Source of the DNA: Gilvimarinus sp. DA14
Lineage (GTDB): Bacteria > Pseudomonadota > Gammaproteobacteria > Pseudomonadales > Cellvibrionaceae
Assembly: GCF_024204685.1 (NCBI RefSeq)
Contig: NZ_CP100350.1
Location: 682,001 to 746,000 of the forward strand
Direction of reading: 5' to 3'
Length of the DNA stretch: 64,000 nucleotides
Made by a program: the position numbers and the translations under genes. Below the pieces are notes generated by a model. It did no database searches. It saw nothing but the letters and a program-made list of their open reading frames with translations, and was not told where the DNA came from. This document shows positions 28,936-38,624 of this stretch, one piece after another (position 1 is the stretch's first letter; every line of letters begins with the position of its first letter).

Positions 28936-29733
28936 CTAAAAACCGAGACTGGAAAGCAAGTCGTCTACTTCGTCCTGATTGGAGACTACATCGGCTTTAT
29001 CCGCATTAATCTGCGGGCCTTCGCCGCTGCTTTTATTGTCGACAACCTTTGTCTTTCCTTCTTTATCGGCCTCAAGGTGCAAACCTGTAATTTCTTCAAC
29101 CTGCCCAGCAATTCTCACCAGGCTGACCAGATCTTGTTCGACCTCTTCTATCAGCCCCATGACACGCTTCAGTACCTGCCCGGTTAAATCCTGAAAACCT
29201 TGCTCGAGAATAATTTCCTGCAGATTGTGCCCTAGGGTTTCGGTGCCGCTTTCCATTTGCCCGAGAAAATCATCCATACGGGTGTACAGACTGCGAAACT
29301 CTTCCGCACTCATCTCACCGCTTTGTAGACGAGACCATTCACCGCGCAGAGCATTAGCCTCTTGCCCAAGGTTCATAGCGATAGGAGCAGCCTCCTCGAC
29401 CATGTCCATGGTTTTGTCAGCGGCTTTTTGTGTTAAGTCGATAACGTATTTAAGTCGATCGGTGGCATCGCGAATTTCTGAGCGCTCTATATCCGGCGGC
29501 TCTTTGCTTAAATCCCCATCCACGTTGAAGTTGACAATGGCATTGTGCAAACCACGAGTCAGCCGCCCTACTGACTGATACAGATGCTTATCGCGAGACT
29601 CCATAATGGCCTGGATTAGCCGGGAGGCCTCGTCAAAGTCATCGCCCTGTAGCTTTTCCACCAGCAAGCTGGCACTTTCTTGCAGCTCTTTGACAAACAG
29701 GCTGTTGTCTTGCTCTTGAATCTCAGAAGTCAT
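28936..29733 (-). CDS. cheZ: Protein phosphatase CheZ
   Basis: CheZ speeds dephosphorylation of CheY-P, ending the tumble/reversal signal. The 265-residue protein is mostly helical, with the catalytic glutamine segment LEQGFQDLTGQVLKRVMGLI and a flexible linker leading to the C-terminal CheY-binding peptide NQDEVDDLLSSLGF, almost identical to that of E. coli. It is longer than E. coli CheZ (214 residues), as in Pseudomonas. The gene lies 12 bases upstream of cheA and 26 bases downstream of cheY. Confidence 0.95.
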   Translation of the reverse strand: MTSEIQEQDNSLFVKELQESASLLVEKLQGDDFDEASRLIQAIMESRDKHLYQSVGRLTRGLHNAIVNFNVDGDLSKEPPDIERSEIRDATDRLKYVIDLTQKAADKTMDMVEEAAPIAMNLGQEANALRGEWSRLQSGEMSAEEFRSLYTRMDDFLGQMESGTETLGHNLQEIILEQGFQDLTGQVLKRVMGLIEEVEQDLVSLVRIAGQVEEITGLHLEADKEGKTKVVDNKSSGEGPQINADKADVVSNQDEVDDLLSSLGF

Positions 29734-29759
29734 GGCCGTGCCTTGTTGTTATGGTTGGA

Positions 29760-30131
29760 TCAACCCACCCGTTCGAATATTTTCTCGATCTTTTCTTTTA
29801 GTGCGGCCGCGGTAAAAGGCTTCACCACATAGCCGTTCACGCCTGCTTGGGCGGCCTCGACAATCTGGTCCCTTTTTGCTTCTGCGGTCACCATTAATAC
29901 CGGCAAAGAGGCAAGCTTTTCATCCGCTCGCACCGCTTTGAGAAGATCAATACCGCTCATGCCCGGCATGTTCCAATCCGTGACCAAAAAATCAAATCCA
30001 CCGCTTTTCAGCATAGGCAGTGCAGTGACGCCGTCGTCTGCCTCGTGGGTGTTGGTGAAGCCCAAATCTCGTAACAGGTTTTTAATAATCCGTCGCATTG
30101 TCGAAAAATCGTCGACAATGAGAATTTTCAT
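29760..30131 (-). CDS. cheY: Chemotaxis response regulator CheY
   Basis: Phosphorylated CheY binds FliM at the motor to change its rotation. The 123-residue single receiver domain shows the acidic pair Asp7-Asp8 ([12 protein letters not shown]), the phospho-acceptor near residue 52 ([11 protein letters not shown]), Thr in MVTAEAKRD and Lys in YVVKPFTAA. The ATG at 30129-30131 gives the exact CheY start; the frame remains open upstream, with a TTG four codons earlier, but residues there do not resemble CheY. A sigma-28 promoter lies about 115 bases upstream, so cheYZAB-motCD onward are probably FliA-dependent. Confidence 0.97.
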   Translation of the reverse strand: MKILIVDDFSTMRRIIKNLLRDLGFTNTHEADDGVTALPMLKSGGFDFLVTDWNMPGMSGIDLLKAVRADEKLASLPVLMVTAEAKRDQIVEAAQAGVNGYVVKPFTAAALKEKIEKIFERVG

Positions 30132-30245
30132 GTTCTTATCCAATGCTGCCTCCGTCTCACCCGGGCGGGAAGTTGGGTTAGTGTTAAGTCTAGTAACTGG
30201 CCAGGGCGAGTCCAGCGCCATGGCACAATTTTCTTCTATTTGCTG

Positions 30246-30272
30246 TTATCGGCTGAAAAGTACTGGGATTTA
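30246..30272 (-). promoter_or_regulatory. Sigma-28 (FliA) promoter upstream of cheY
   Basis: On the minus strand TAAATCCC (-35), 11 bases, then GCCGATAA (-10) are present. The -10 is a perfect match to the FliA consensus and the -35 keeps TAAA. It lies in the 150-base gap between fliA and cheY and would drive the chemotaxis genes with a leader of about 105 nt. Confidence 0.75.
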
Positions 30273-30281
30273 GCTCAGCGG

Positions 30282-31025
30282 TCAATCTTCTGTTCGCCAA
30301 TCGGCCATGCGAGCGCGTAGCCGGCTAGCGGCTTGAGAGTGAATTTGACTTACCCGCGACTCGCTAACGCCCAAAATTTGACCAATCTCTTTCAGGTTAA
30401 GCTCTTCGTCATAATACAGAGCCAATACCATTTTCTCTCGCTCTGGCAGCTGGGTGATTGCCTCGGCGAGGGATTGCTTAAGGCTATCTCGGGCGACCCC
30501 CTCCTGGGGATTTATAAAATCGCTCCCTTCCCCGGCGAGTGAAGCGCTGGCATCATCAGCAAACGTTTCTTCGTAGCTAAACAGACGGCTGGAGTTGGCG
30601 TCGCGAAGCATCGCATGGTATTCGTCGAGCTCCACCTCCAGCTCGGCAGCCACCTCAGCGTCTTCAGCATCGCGCCCCTCGCGCGCCTCGACCTTGGCGA
30701 TGGCATCGCTGACCCTGCGGGCATTGCGGTGTACCGAGCGCGGCGCCCAATCGCCACGTCGCATTTCGTCCACAATGGCGCCGCGGATTCGAATACCGGC
30801 ATAGGTTTCAAAGCTCGCGCCTTTGGCGCCATCATACTTTTGCGAGGCTTCTAACAAGCCGATCATTCCAGCTTGAATCAAATCATCCACCTGTACGCTG
30901 GCGGGCATTTTTAACATCATATGATGGGCAATACGCTTAACCAAACCGGCGTATTCCTCGACTTGTATGTCATTGCCCTGCACTCGCGCTTCACTGTACA
31001 TAGCTAACCCACTTGCCGCGTTCAC
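30282..31025 (-). CDS. fliA: RNA polymerase sigma-28 factor for flagellar operons
   Basis: FliA directs transcription of late flagellar genes such as flagellin and chemotaxis genes. The 247-residue protein contains sigma region 2 (VQVDDLIQAGMIGLLEASQK and FETYAGIRIRGAIVDEMRR), region 3 and the region 4 helix-turn-helix (LPEREKMVLALYYDEELNLK, EIGQILGVSESRVSQIHSQA). It starts with GTG at 31023-31025, three bases after flhG; an internal ATG at 31001 is an alternative, but the first residues (AASG then MYSEA) resemble Pseudomonas FliA. Its presumptive target promoters are seen upstream of fliC, fliD, fliS and cheY. Confidence 0.96.
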   Translation of the reverse strand: MNAASGLAMYSEARVQGNDIQVEEYAGLVKRIAHHMMLKMPASVQVDDLIQAGMIGLLEASQKYDGAKGASFETYAGIRIRGAIVDEMRRGDWAPRSVHRNARRVSDAIAKVEAREGRDAEDAEVAAELEVELDEYHAMLRDANSSRLFSYEETFADDASASLAGEGSDFINPQEGVARDSLKQSLAEAITQLPEREKMVLALYYDEELNLKEIGQILGVSESRVSQIHSQAASRLRARMADWRTED

Positions 31026-31028
31026 CTG

Positions 31029-31856
31029 TCAATACTCCGAAACCGCCGCCTGTAGCAGCCGCTCGACAAAAAACTCTAATCGCCCGGTTGGTGCCGAGGG
31101 CAACGGCCAGGCGTCTACCTTGTTTGCCAGCTCCCGCAACGCCTGTGAGGCTTTGCAATTAGGGGCAAATTCAAGCAGCGCTTGGCGGCGCTGCACAGCC
31201 TTACGAACTGACTCGTCAAAAGGGATTTGGCCTACATATTGTAAGGTAACATCGAGAAACCGCTCGCACACAGTGTTGAGCTTGCTGAACATCTGCTGCC
31301 CCTCGGCACTGGTGCGCGTCATATTTGCTACCACCCGAAAACGCTGCAGGTCATACTCTTTATTTAACAGCTTTATCAGCGCGTAGGCGTCGGTAATCGA
31401 AGAGGGTTCATCGCATACCACCACAAGGGTTTCGTTGGCCGCACGCACAAAGCTGAGCACGGTATCGGAAATACCGGCTGCCGTATCAATCACTAATATG
31501 TCCACCTGATCACTCAGGTCACTGAACGCGCTGATCAACCCCGCGTGCTCCTGTGCGCTCAGCTCAGCCATGCGCTGCACGCCCGAGGCAGCAGGAACTA
31601 TTTTAATACCCCCGGGTCCTGTCATAAGTACTTCTTGCAAAGAGCGCTCACCGGCTAACACATCAGCCAGGGTATATTGTGGCGATAAGCCCAGCAGCAC
31701 ATCGATATTGGCCAGCCCCAAGTCGGCGTCCATCAATACCACCCGACGACGCAATTGCGCTAAGGCAATGCTGAGATTAACGGAAATATTGCTTTTCCCT
31801 ACGCCCCCCTTTCCTCCAGAGACTGCAATTACCTGTACGGGGCGACTTTGGCTCAT
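31029..31856 (-). CDS. flhG: Flagellar number regulator FlhG (FleN)
   Basis: FlhG/FleN is a MinD-like ATPase that limits polar flagella to one and antagonises FleQ in Pseudomonas. The 275-residue protein has a deviant Walker A (VSGGKGGVGKSNISVNLSIA), LMDADLGLANIDVLLGL and the DTAAGISDTVLSF Walker B segment, and a C-terminal amphipathic tail typical of MinD relatives. The gene lies between flhF and fliA, its conserved place. Confidence 0.95.
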   Translation of the reverse strand: MSQSRPVQVIAVSGGKGGVGKSNISVNLSIALAQLRRRVVLMDADLGLANIDVLLGLSPQYTLADVLAGERSLQEVLMTGPGGIKIVPAASGVQRMAELSAQEHAGLISAFSDLSDQVDILVIDTAAGISDTVLSFVRAANETLVVVCDEPSSITDAYALIKLLNKEYDLQRFRVVANMTRTSAEGQQMFSKLNTVCERFLDVTLQYVGQIPFDESVRKAVQRRQALLEFAPNCKASQALRELANKVDAWPLPSAPTGRLEFFVERLLQAAVSEY

Positions 31857-31910
31857 TCGTATTCTCTCTTAGTAGTCTGTGCGTAACCCGATGGAACAAC
31901 TTTAAGCGAG

Positions 31911-33281
31911 CTAACCATTAACGGCCTGCCGGCTACTGCTCTGCTGTATCAGCTGAGCGGCTTTGCTGATTAACTTGTGGCCGCGTGCCTGTTCAATATC
32001 GTAAGGCACTTCTTGCCCATCGCAAGTATAGGCTATTGGCAGCCTCGCTTGCATAGCGCAATCCACCGCTTCCCCCAAGCTAGCAGCTTCATCTAGCTTT
32101 GTAATAATACAGGCCGTCAGTGCCGCCGTCTGATAGGAGTGCAAAGCCGCTTTTAAGACCTGAGCCTGACTGTTTGCAGGCAGCACTAAAAGACTTTGCA
32201 CAGAGCGAATATTCGCGAGCTCTTGCATACCGGTTTTGAGTGCGGGATCCCCCGCACGAAGACCAGCGGTATCAATCAACACCAACTCACAATTGCGCAG
32301 GCTTCGCAATACTGCAGACAGGCTATTGTTTTCATCCACTACCCGCAGCGGCACCTGAAGAATACGGGCAATGGAACGCAATTGGTCCTGCCCGCCTAAA
32401 CGCTGGGTATCATTGGTGACCAGCGCGACTTTGTCAGCGCCATGCTCCATCACATACCGCGCCGCTAACTTGGCTACAGTAGTGGTTTTGCCGGCACCTG
32501 TCGGCCCCACAAAGGCAAACACGCCACCGTTTGCGGTAATGTCTTCATCCATAACCGGAATAGCATGCGCCAGCCTTGCCATCGCCTCAGGCCAAGCTTT
32601 AGCCAGCATGCGGTTATTCAGAGGGCGGCGCAGGGTGGCATCAGCGACTTTGGCCGAAAACCCCATGCGTTCCAAGCGCTGCCCGATGGCGCTGGTTTGC
32701 TTACTGCCCGGGCCACGGGCAGCCGCACCCAGACGCCCTAACTGCTCTTCGAGAATCAGACGCATCTGAGCAATCTCTTCGTGCAGAAGTTCGATGTCAT
32801 CGCTGCTTTTGCTCTGCGCCAAGGGCTCGGCCAGTCCATATCGTTCAGCGGCTGTCTGAGCAGTGCGAGGCCGGTCAGCTTCGGGAGCGGCGGTCGGAAG
32901 TGAGGTTGGCGTTTGCGCTACGGCAGAACGCACCCGGATGCCCGCATTCACCACCTGATCTTTGCGCAAATATTCATCGGCCGATGCTTCGGCCAGCTCG
33001 CGCGCAGCCAAGCGCTGGCTGGCAAGCTCGATCTGCGCGGCAATATCTCGCCCGGTTTGCACCGGCGCTGGACTTTCACTCGGCGGCGCACTGCTGGGCG
33101 CAGATTCAACTTCAGGCGTAGGTTTGGGTTCAGTAAAAGTGGAGCCTGCCACGCTGGTTAGCAGTTCCACCCCGTCTTTCACGCGACGGCTAGAATGGAT
33201 AATGGCCTCTTCCCCGAGTGCTTGGCGCACCATTTCCAAGGCCCTGCGCATATCTTTGGCAACAAAGCGTTTAACCTGCAT
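31911..33281 (-). CDS. flhF: Flagellar biosynthesis GTPase FlhF
   Basis: FlhF is an SRP-like GTPase that marks the pole for flagellum assembly. In the 456-residue protein the N-terminal B domain (MQVKRFVAKDMRRALEMVRQ) is followed by a variable linker (about 60-170), and then the NG domain with P-loop VFAFVGPTGAGKTTTVAKLA near residue 255, TNDTQRLGGQDQL, LIDTAGLR and ITKLDEA. Together with FlhG it indicates a polar flagellum. Confidence 0.95.
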   Translation of the reverse strand: MQVKRFVAKDMRRALEMVRQALGEEAIIHSSRRVKDGVELLTSVAGSTFTEPKPTPEVESAPSSAPPSESPAPVQTGRDIAAQIELASQRLAARELAEASADEYLRKDQVVNAGIRVRSAVAQTPTSLPTAAPEADRPRTAQTAAERYGLAEPLAQSKSSDDIELLHEEIAQMRLILEEQLGRLGAAARGPGSKQTSAIGQRLERMGFSAKVADATLRRPLNNRMLAKAWPEAMARLAHAIPVMDEDITANGGVFAFVGPTGAGKTTTVAKLAARYVMEHGADKVALVTNDTQRLGGQDQLRSIARILQVPLRVVDENNSLSAVLRSLRNCELVLIDTAGLRAGDPALKTGMQELANIRSVQSLLVLPANSQAQVLKAALHSYQTAALTACIITKLDEAASLGEAVDCAMQARLPIAYTCDGQEVPYDIEQARGHKLISKAAQLIQQSSSRQAVNG

Positions 33282-33295
33282 GAGTCATCTCCTGC

Positions 33296-35497
33296 CTAGC
33301 CATCGGCACTGACCGAGGCGTCTATCGTGATCTGTTTGTTATCCGGCACTTCGGTATAAGCCAGTACATGCATATCGGGCACACTGTGGCGGCAAAAACG
33401 TACCAGCATTTGTCGCAGCGGCGCCGCCACCAACAGAACTTGTGGCTTGCCAGCCATCTCCTGCTTTTGCGCAGCACTCGCCAAAGAGCGTTGCAGCTTC
33501 TCTGCCAGCGCCGGCTCGACAAATGCGCTGTCATCTGCGCCAGCTTTCTGTGCCTGCTGAACAGTACTCAGCAACAACTGTTCCAATTGAGGGTTTAACG
33601 TAATAACAGGCAGATTCGCCGCGGTACCATTGATGCTCTGCACGATTTGCCGGGCTAGGGCTACCCTTGCGATGGCGGTTAGGGCGGCGGGATCTTGACT
33701 CTTACCCGACTGCCCCGCCAAAGCTTCGGCGATCGTGCGGATATCCTTAACCGCGACTTTCTCTCGTAAAAGGTTCTGCAGAACCCGCAGCAGAGTGTTT
33801 AAATTAACTGTATTGGGCACCAACTCTTCCACCAGTTTGGGAGAGGTTTTAGCCAGCATATCCAGCAACTTTTGCACATCTTCATGGCCAAGCAGTTCGT
33901 GCACATGCTGATGCAATATCTGATTGAGATGGGTGGCGACAACCGTGCTGGCATCAACCACGGTATAGCCGAGAGTTTGCGCCTGCTCTTTTTGCCCGGC
34001 GCTGATCCAGATGGCGTCCAGGCCGAAGGCCGGATCTTTAGTCTTGATGCCTTCTAAATCGCCAAATACCTGGCCGGGGTTGATCGCCAACTCACGATCC
34101 GGGTGAACTTCTGCTTCAGCGGCGGTAACGCCCATTAAGCTAATGCGATAACCATTGGGGGCTAGCTCGAGATTATCGCGAATATGCACTGTAGGAATCA
34201 AAAAGCCCATTTCCTGAGAGAGCTTTTTGCGCACGCCTTTAATACGCCCCAGCAGAGCACCACCCTGAGACTTGTCTACCATGGGAATAAGACGGTAACC
34301 GACCTCTAATCCGATCACATCGACAGGCTGGACATCATCCCAGTTAAGCTCGGCATTCTCGGCGGGAGGCAAGGCAGCTGGCGGCTGCGCACCGCTCGGT
34401 GCGGGGCTTGGGGAGGTAGGTGTGGCGCCGCTGCGTCCAGAACCACTACTGGGAAAGTAATCATCCTCAACCGCTTCGGGTTGCTGCTTGCGCCAATATA
34501 TATAGTACGCCAATGCTGCACACAAAATTGCCAGCCCCAAAAACGCGATGTGCGGCATACCGGGAATAACGCCCATAATAAACAGCATCCCAGCGGCAAT
34601 ACTCAGCGCTTTGGGTGAGTCAAACATCTGCGACATAACCTGCGAGCGCATGTCCTGAGAGCTGTTTACCCGCGTCACCAAAATGGCCGTAGCGGTAGAC
34701 AGCATCAACGAGGGAATTTGTGCGACCAGGCCGTCACCAATAGTCAGAAGAATATATTTTTCCAGCGCATCACTAAATTCGAGGTTGTGCTGCACCATAC
34801 CGACACTCAGGCCGCCAATGATGTTAATGGCCAAAATTAAGATGCCTGCAATCGCATCGCCTCTTACGAACTTGCTCGCACCGTCCATGGCGCCATAGAA
34901 GTCGGCCTCGCTGGCAACATCTTCACGCCGCTGCCGGGCCTCTTCCTGATCAATTAAACCGGCATTTAAGTCGGCATCAATGGCCATTTGCTTACCGGGC
35001 ATCGCGTCCAAGGTAAACCGCGCACTCACCTCAGAAATACGCCCAGCGCCCTTGGTAACCACCACAAAATTAATGATCATTAGAATCAAAAACACCACCA
35101 GACCAACAGCATAGTTGCCACCAATGACCACCTCACCGAAAGCCTGGATCACTTTACCGGCCGCATCACCGCCTTCATGGCCATTGAGCAAAACAACCCG
35201 CGTGGAGGCGACATTAAGAGCCAGGCGCAACAGTGTCGCAACCAGCAAAATAGTCGGGAAGGCAGCAAAATCCAGCGGGCGCAAAGCGTACACACCCACC
35301 AGAAGCACAACAATGGAAAGCGCGATATTGAAGGTAAAGAATGCATCCAGCATAAACGCTGGCATGGGCAGGATCATCATGCCCAGCAGCATAATCAGCA
35401 AAATCGGGATACCGATATTGCCCTGCCCCAGGCCCTTCAGCTGCAAAAGTGCAGCCTTGCTGTTGGTTTTATTGATCTGCCCGAAAGAAAAAGCCAT
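33296..35497 (-). CDS. flhA: Flagellar type III export gate protein FlhA
   Basis: FlhA forms the nonameric export gate. The 733-residue protein has about eight N-terminal membrane helices (residues 30-360), the FHIPEP-family segment KGAGRISEVSARFTLDAMPG and KQMAIDADLNAGLID, an unusually Pro/Ser/Gly-rich insert (about residues 378-408) before the cytoplasmic domain, and the C-terminal substrate-docking region. It is about 40 residues longer than E. coli FlhA, largely because of this linker. A sigma-54 promoter lies about 46 bases upstream, so flhA-flhF-flhG-fliA can be transcribed separately from flhB. Confidence 0.96.
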   Translation of the reverse strand: MAFSFGQINKTNSKAALLQLKGLGQGNIGIPILLIMLLGMMILPMPAFMLDAFFTFNIALSIVVLLVGVYALRPLDFAAFPTILLVATLLRLALNVASTRVVLLNGHEGGDAAGKVIQAFGEVVIGGNYAVGLVVFLILMIINFVVVTKGAGRISEVSARFTLDAMPGKQMAIDADLNAGLIDQEEARQRREDVASEADFYGAMDGASKFVRGDAIAGILILAINIIGGLSVGMVQHNLEFSDALEKYILLTIGDGLVAQIPSLMLSTATAILVTRVNSSQDMRSQVMSQMFDSPKALSIAAGMLFIMGVIPGMPHIAFLGLAILCAALAYYIYWRKQQPEAVEDDYFPSSGSGRSGATPTSPSPAPSGAQPPAALPPAENAELNWDDVQPVDVIGLEVGYRLIPMVDKSQGGALLGRIKGVRKKLSQEMGFLIPTVHIRDNLELAPNGYRISLMGVTAAEAEVHPDRELAINPGQVFGDLEGIKTKDPAFGLDAIWISAGQKEQAQTLGYTVVDASTVVATHLNQILHQHVHELLGHEDVQKLLDMLAKTSPKLVEELVPNTVNLNTLLRVLQNLLREKVAVKDIRTIAEALAGQSGKSQDPAALTAIARVALARQIVQSINGTAANLPVITLNPQLEQLLLSTVQQAQKAGADDSAFVEPALAEKLQRSLASAAQKQEMAGKPQVLLVAAPLRQMLVRFCRHSVPDMHVLAYTEVPDNKQITIDASVSADG

Positions 35498-35541
35498 ATG
35501 TGTACGTTTTTTTGACGCGTTGCGGTATTACCGCTAGTCAT

Positions 35542-35557
35542 CGCAAAAAGCGTACCT
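35542..35557 (-). promoter_or_regulatory. Sigma-54 (RpoN) promoter upstream of flhA
   Basis: On the minus strand AGGTACGCTTTTTGCG places GG (-24) and GC (-12) ten bases apart, with TACG and TTTTGC close to the consensus TGGCACG-N4-TTGCW. It lies in the 90-base flhB-flhA gap, about 46 bases before the flhA start, as expected for a FleQ-activated flagellar promoter. Confidence 0.72.
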
Positions 35558-35587
35558 ACAATTGGCGCGGGACTGAAAAGTTATTAA

Positions 35588-36724
35588 TTAATCAAACTGC
35601 AGATCGCGGGGCACGGAAATATTACGCGGATAGGTCGGCTTTTCCCCCTGGCCGCGGCGGTAGTTGCGTAGACCAAATACATAGGCCAACACCTGAGCGA
35701 CAGCCATATAGAGTCCAGCGGGGATCTCCTCATCAATATCGGTTGTGTGATAAATAGAGCGGGCCAGCATGGGCGACTGGATGACCTCGATACGGTGAGC
35801 GCCAGCTATTTCGCGAATTTTTAGCGCGGTGTGATCTACCCCCTTGGCGAGCAAGATTGGGGTTCCCATATTCTCCGGGTCGTATTTAAGCGCGACCGAA
35901 TAGTGAGTCGGGTTGGTGATCACAACGTCGGCCTCGGGCACTTGCGACATCATGCGCCGCTGCGCCATTTCGCGCTGCAATTGCCTTATGCGGCCTTTCA
36001 CCTCGGGTTTGCCCTCGGTGTCCTTATGCTCGTCTTTTAATTCCTGATGGGACATTTTCAGCTTTTTTACGTGATCCCATATCTGAAATGGGACATCAAT
36101 AGCGGCTACCAGCAAGGTAACCGCAGCCATCGCAATGGTGGCATACGCGCTGATTTGCAAAGATTCAACCACACCAACTTCGGTCTCTTGAGCGGCCAGC
36201 TGTAGCATATCTTGCTGCCAGTAGAATAAAGCTGCCATGGCCACCACCATCACTATGGTCACCTTGGCCAGCGATTTACCCAGTTCAACCAATGCCTTGA
36301 CTGAAAACATGCGCTTGAGCCCGGCGAGCGGATTCATCCTGCTGGCTTTGGGAGCCATAGCCTTAGCACTGAGCAGCCAGCCACCTAAGGCAATCGGCCC
36401 AACCACTGATGCGAGCAGTAGCATTACCATTAATGGCACCAGCGCCATTAAACCGTCGTAGAAAGAACTGACTAAGTGAGCAAACATCGCCTCGGTATCG
36501 AAAGCTTCGTTTCGTGACAGAGTGAAGTTATTGATTGACAGCCCCGCCATAGCGCTGCCGATCATTTCACCAAAAACGGCCAGACCTATGGCTCCGGCGA
36601 GTAGAATAAATGTAGTAGTAAGATCACGTGAACGAGGAATTTGCCCATCCTCGCGGGCTTTTTCCAGTTTCCTCGCACTGGGTTCTTCCGTTTTTTCCTG
36701 ACTGCTGTCTTCACCTTCGGCCAT
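35588..36724 (-). CDS. flhB: Flagellar export switch protein FlhB
   Basis: FlhB switches the export apparatus from rod/hook to filament substrates after self-cleavage. The 378-residue protein has four membrane helices (about residues 30-50, 88-115, 140-165 and 185-210) and a cytoplasmic domain with the autocleavage site ADVVITNPTHYSVALKYDPE (cut between N and P). It starts directly after fliR (one base between stop and start codons). Confidence 0.96.
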   Translation of the reverse strand: MAEGEDSSQEKTEEPSARKLEKAREDGQIPRSRDLTTTFILLAGAIGLAVFGEMIGSAMAGLSINNFTLSRNEAFDTEAMFAHLVSSFYDGLMALVPLMVMLLLASVVGPIALGGWLLSAKAMAPKASRMNPLAGLKRMFSVKALVELGKSLAKVTIVMVVAMAALFYWQQDMLQLAAQETEVGVVESLQISAYATIAMAAVTLLVAAIDVPFQIWDHVKKLKMSHQELKDEHKDTEGKPEVKGRIRQLQREMAQRRMMSQVPEADVVITNPTHYSVALKYDPENMGTPILLAKGVDHTALKIREIAGAHRIEVIQSPMLARSIYHTTDIDEEIPAGLYMAVAQVLAYVFGLRNYRRGQGEKPTYPRNISVPRDLQFD

Positions 36725-37510
36725 TTAATTGAGCCTCATTAACAAGCGGCCAATGGAGGCCGTGTCGGCAAACACTTGTTCAAAATAAGGCAAAAACGCT
36801 ACCAGGCTGACCCACATAAAAAAGAGACCAAAAATAAGCGTGATAGGAAAGCCCACCGTAAACACGTTGATTTGCGGTGCCGAACGGTTCATCACCCCAA
36901 ACGCCATATTAATCACTAAAAGCGCGGTAAATAACGGCAATACAAATACCAGCGCCGCGCTGAACATCCAGCTACCCAAGCTGGCAATTTGAACAAACTC
37001 TGTTGCACCAAGCCCCTCGCCGCCCATGGGCATGCTGGTAAAACTGGCTACGATCAGCCCAATCATCAGCAAGTGTCCATCAAAGATCAAAAACAACACC
37101 GTGGACAAAAGCAAATAAAACTGCGACAGCACCGTCACCGAGATGCCGTTAGACGGGTCATTCATAGAGGCAAACCCCAAGCCCATCTTCATTGCGACCA
37201 ACTGTCCCGAGAGCACGAAGATATGCATCGCCACTTGAAAGGCAAAGCCGAGAGCGAGACCAATAACCACCTCTTTGGCGATAATCACGAGCGCGTCCAG
37301 ACTCAAAAAGTCGACCGCTGGTGGCTCTGGCAGCATGGGCGCCACCAGCATAGTGACAAACAGAGCTAATAGCACCCGCACCCGCGCTGTAACCGTCCTC
37401 GCGCCAATCACAGGGGCCGCCATAAATAACGCAGCAATACGGAACATGGGCCATACGTACTGCGCCATAAAACGCATCAGCTGATCGTCTGATAGCGCCA
37501 AAGCTTCCAT
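36725..37510 (-). CDS. fliR: Flagellar export protein FliR
   Basis: FliR is part of the FliPQR export core. The 261-residue protein has the length of E. coli FliR and is very hydrophobic, with about six membrane helices, the FRIAALFMAAPVIGARTVTA and PSNGISVTVLSQFYLLLSTV segments and a C-terminal NVFTVGFPITLIFGLFFMW. Its start codon overlaps the fliQ stop by one base (TGATG). Confidence 0.95.
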   Translation of the reverse strand: MEALALSDDQLMRFMAQYVWPMFRIAALFMAAPVIGARTVTARVRVLLALFVTMLVAPMLPEPPAVDFLSLDALVIIAKEVVIGLALGFAFQVAMHIFVLSGQLVAMKMGLGFASMNDPSNGISVTVLSQFYLLLSTVLFLIFDGHLLMIGLIVASFTSMPMGGEGLGATEFVQIASLGSWMFSAALVFVLPLFTALLVINMAFGVMNRSAPQINVFTVGFPITLIFGLFFMWVSLVAFLPYFEQVFADTASIGRLLMRLN

Positions 37511-37779
37511 CAGCCAATTAATCCCGGAATACTGTTAAACAGCCGATCAAAATAATCCATCAGCTCTGACACCATCCAGGGCCCTGCAATCATGATAGTT
37601 ACCAACATTACGATTAAACGTGGTAAAAAACTGAGGGTTTGCTCATTAATTTGCGTGGCGGCCTGAAACATACTGACCACCAGGCCCACAATCAAACTGG
37701 GACCGACAATCACCAGAACCATCAATACAGTCAGGTATAACCCATCGGCAAACAAACTCAGCGCGATCTCGGGTGTCAT
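37510..37779 (-). CDS. fliQ: Flagellar export protein FliQ
   Basis: The 89-residue protein is identical in length to E. coli FliQ and consists of two membrane helices forming a hairpin (VLMVLVIVGPSLIVGLVVSM and LSFLPRLIVMLVTIMIAGPW), with the conserved QAATQINEQTLSF turn between them. The ATG at 37777-37779 (MTPEIALSLFADGLY) is the family start; the open frame further upstream is inside fliP. Confidence 0.95.
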   Translation of the reverse strand: MTPEIALSLFADGLYLTVLMVLVIVGPSLIVGLVVSMFQAATQINEQTLSFLPRLIVMLVTIMIAGPWMVSELMDYFDRLFNSIPGLIG

Positions 37780-37781
37780 CG

Positions 37782-38624
37782 TCAGACTCCAAAGCTCGCC
37801 GCGAGTGTGCCGATAATCATGGCCCAACCATCCACCAGCACAAATAGCATAATCTTAAACGGCAAGGAAACGATAAGCGGCGAGAGCATCATCATCCCCA
37901 TGGCCATCAGTACGCTGGCGACAACGATATCAATGACCAGAAAAGGGATAAAAATAATAAAACCAATTTGAAACGCGGTTTTCAGCTCGCTGGTAACAAA
38001 AGCGGGGACCAAAATGGAAAATGGTGTGTCTTCCGGTGTTTGAATTTGCTCAATACCGGCAATACCTACAAACAAGGCGATGTCACTTTCGCGTGTTTGC
38101 GCAAGCATAAATTCGTGAAACGGGCGAGACGCTTCGGCCAACGCCTGCTGTGCGGATATTTCGCTGGCTATGTAAGGTTGCAGCGCATTGGCGTTCACAT
38201 CTTCTAACACAGGCTTCATAATAAAGAGCGTTAAAAATAGAGACAACCCAATTAATATCTGGTTAGACGGAGACTGCTGCAAGCCAAGCGCCTGCCGCAG
38301 AATCGCGAAAACAATAATAATACGAGTGAACGATGTCATCATCATGAGCAGTGCTGGCAAAAACGTCAGCATGGTCATAATGGCAAGGATTTGCAGTGTT
38401 ACCGAGTACTCCTGTTCACCATCATCGTTCGTGGTGACAGTAAAAGCAGGCAAACCAGGTATTGCCGGCAGAGCGCCCCGCTCTACCGATTCGGCAAGTG
38501 CACTGGTGTCTTCTGCGGGTTCAGCGTCTTGGGCATAGCCCGCAGGCGCAAAGAGGCTTAACAAGAGCGCCGCAAACAGCGCAGCGAATCTTAGAGCTCT
38601 AGAGATTGCCGGTACCGGAGTCAT
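37782..38624 (-). CDS. fliP: Flagellar export protein FliP
   Basis: FliP makes the central pore of the export gate with FliQ and FliR. The 280-residue protein starts with a cleavable signal peptide (about residues 1-32, ending APAGYAQ) and has four membrane helices, with the signatures [40 protein letters not shown], and [20 protein letters not shown]. The ATG at 38622-38624 lies inside fliO, so the two genes overlap by 26 bases in different frames. Confidence 0.95.
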   Translation of the reverse strand: MTPVPAISRALRFAALFAALLLSLFAPAGYAQDAEPAEDTSALAESVERGALPAIPGLPAFTVTTNDDGEQEYSVTLQILAIMTMLTFLPALLMMMTSFTRIIIVFAILRQALGLQQSPSNQILIGLSLFLTLFIMKPVLEDVNANALQPYIASEISAQQALAEASRPFHEFMLAQTRESDIALFVGIAGIEQIQTPEDTPFSILVPAFVTSELKTAFQIGFIIFIPFLVIDIVVASVLMAMGMMMLSPLIVSLPFKIMLFVLVDGWAMIIGTLAASFGV

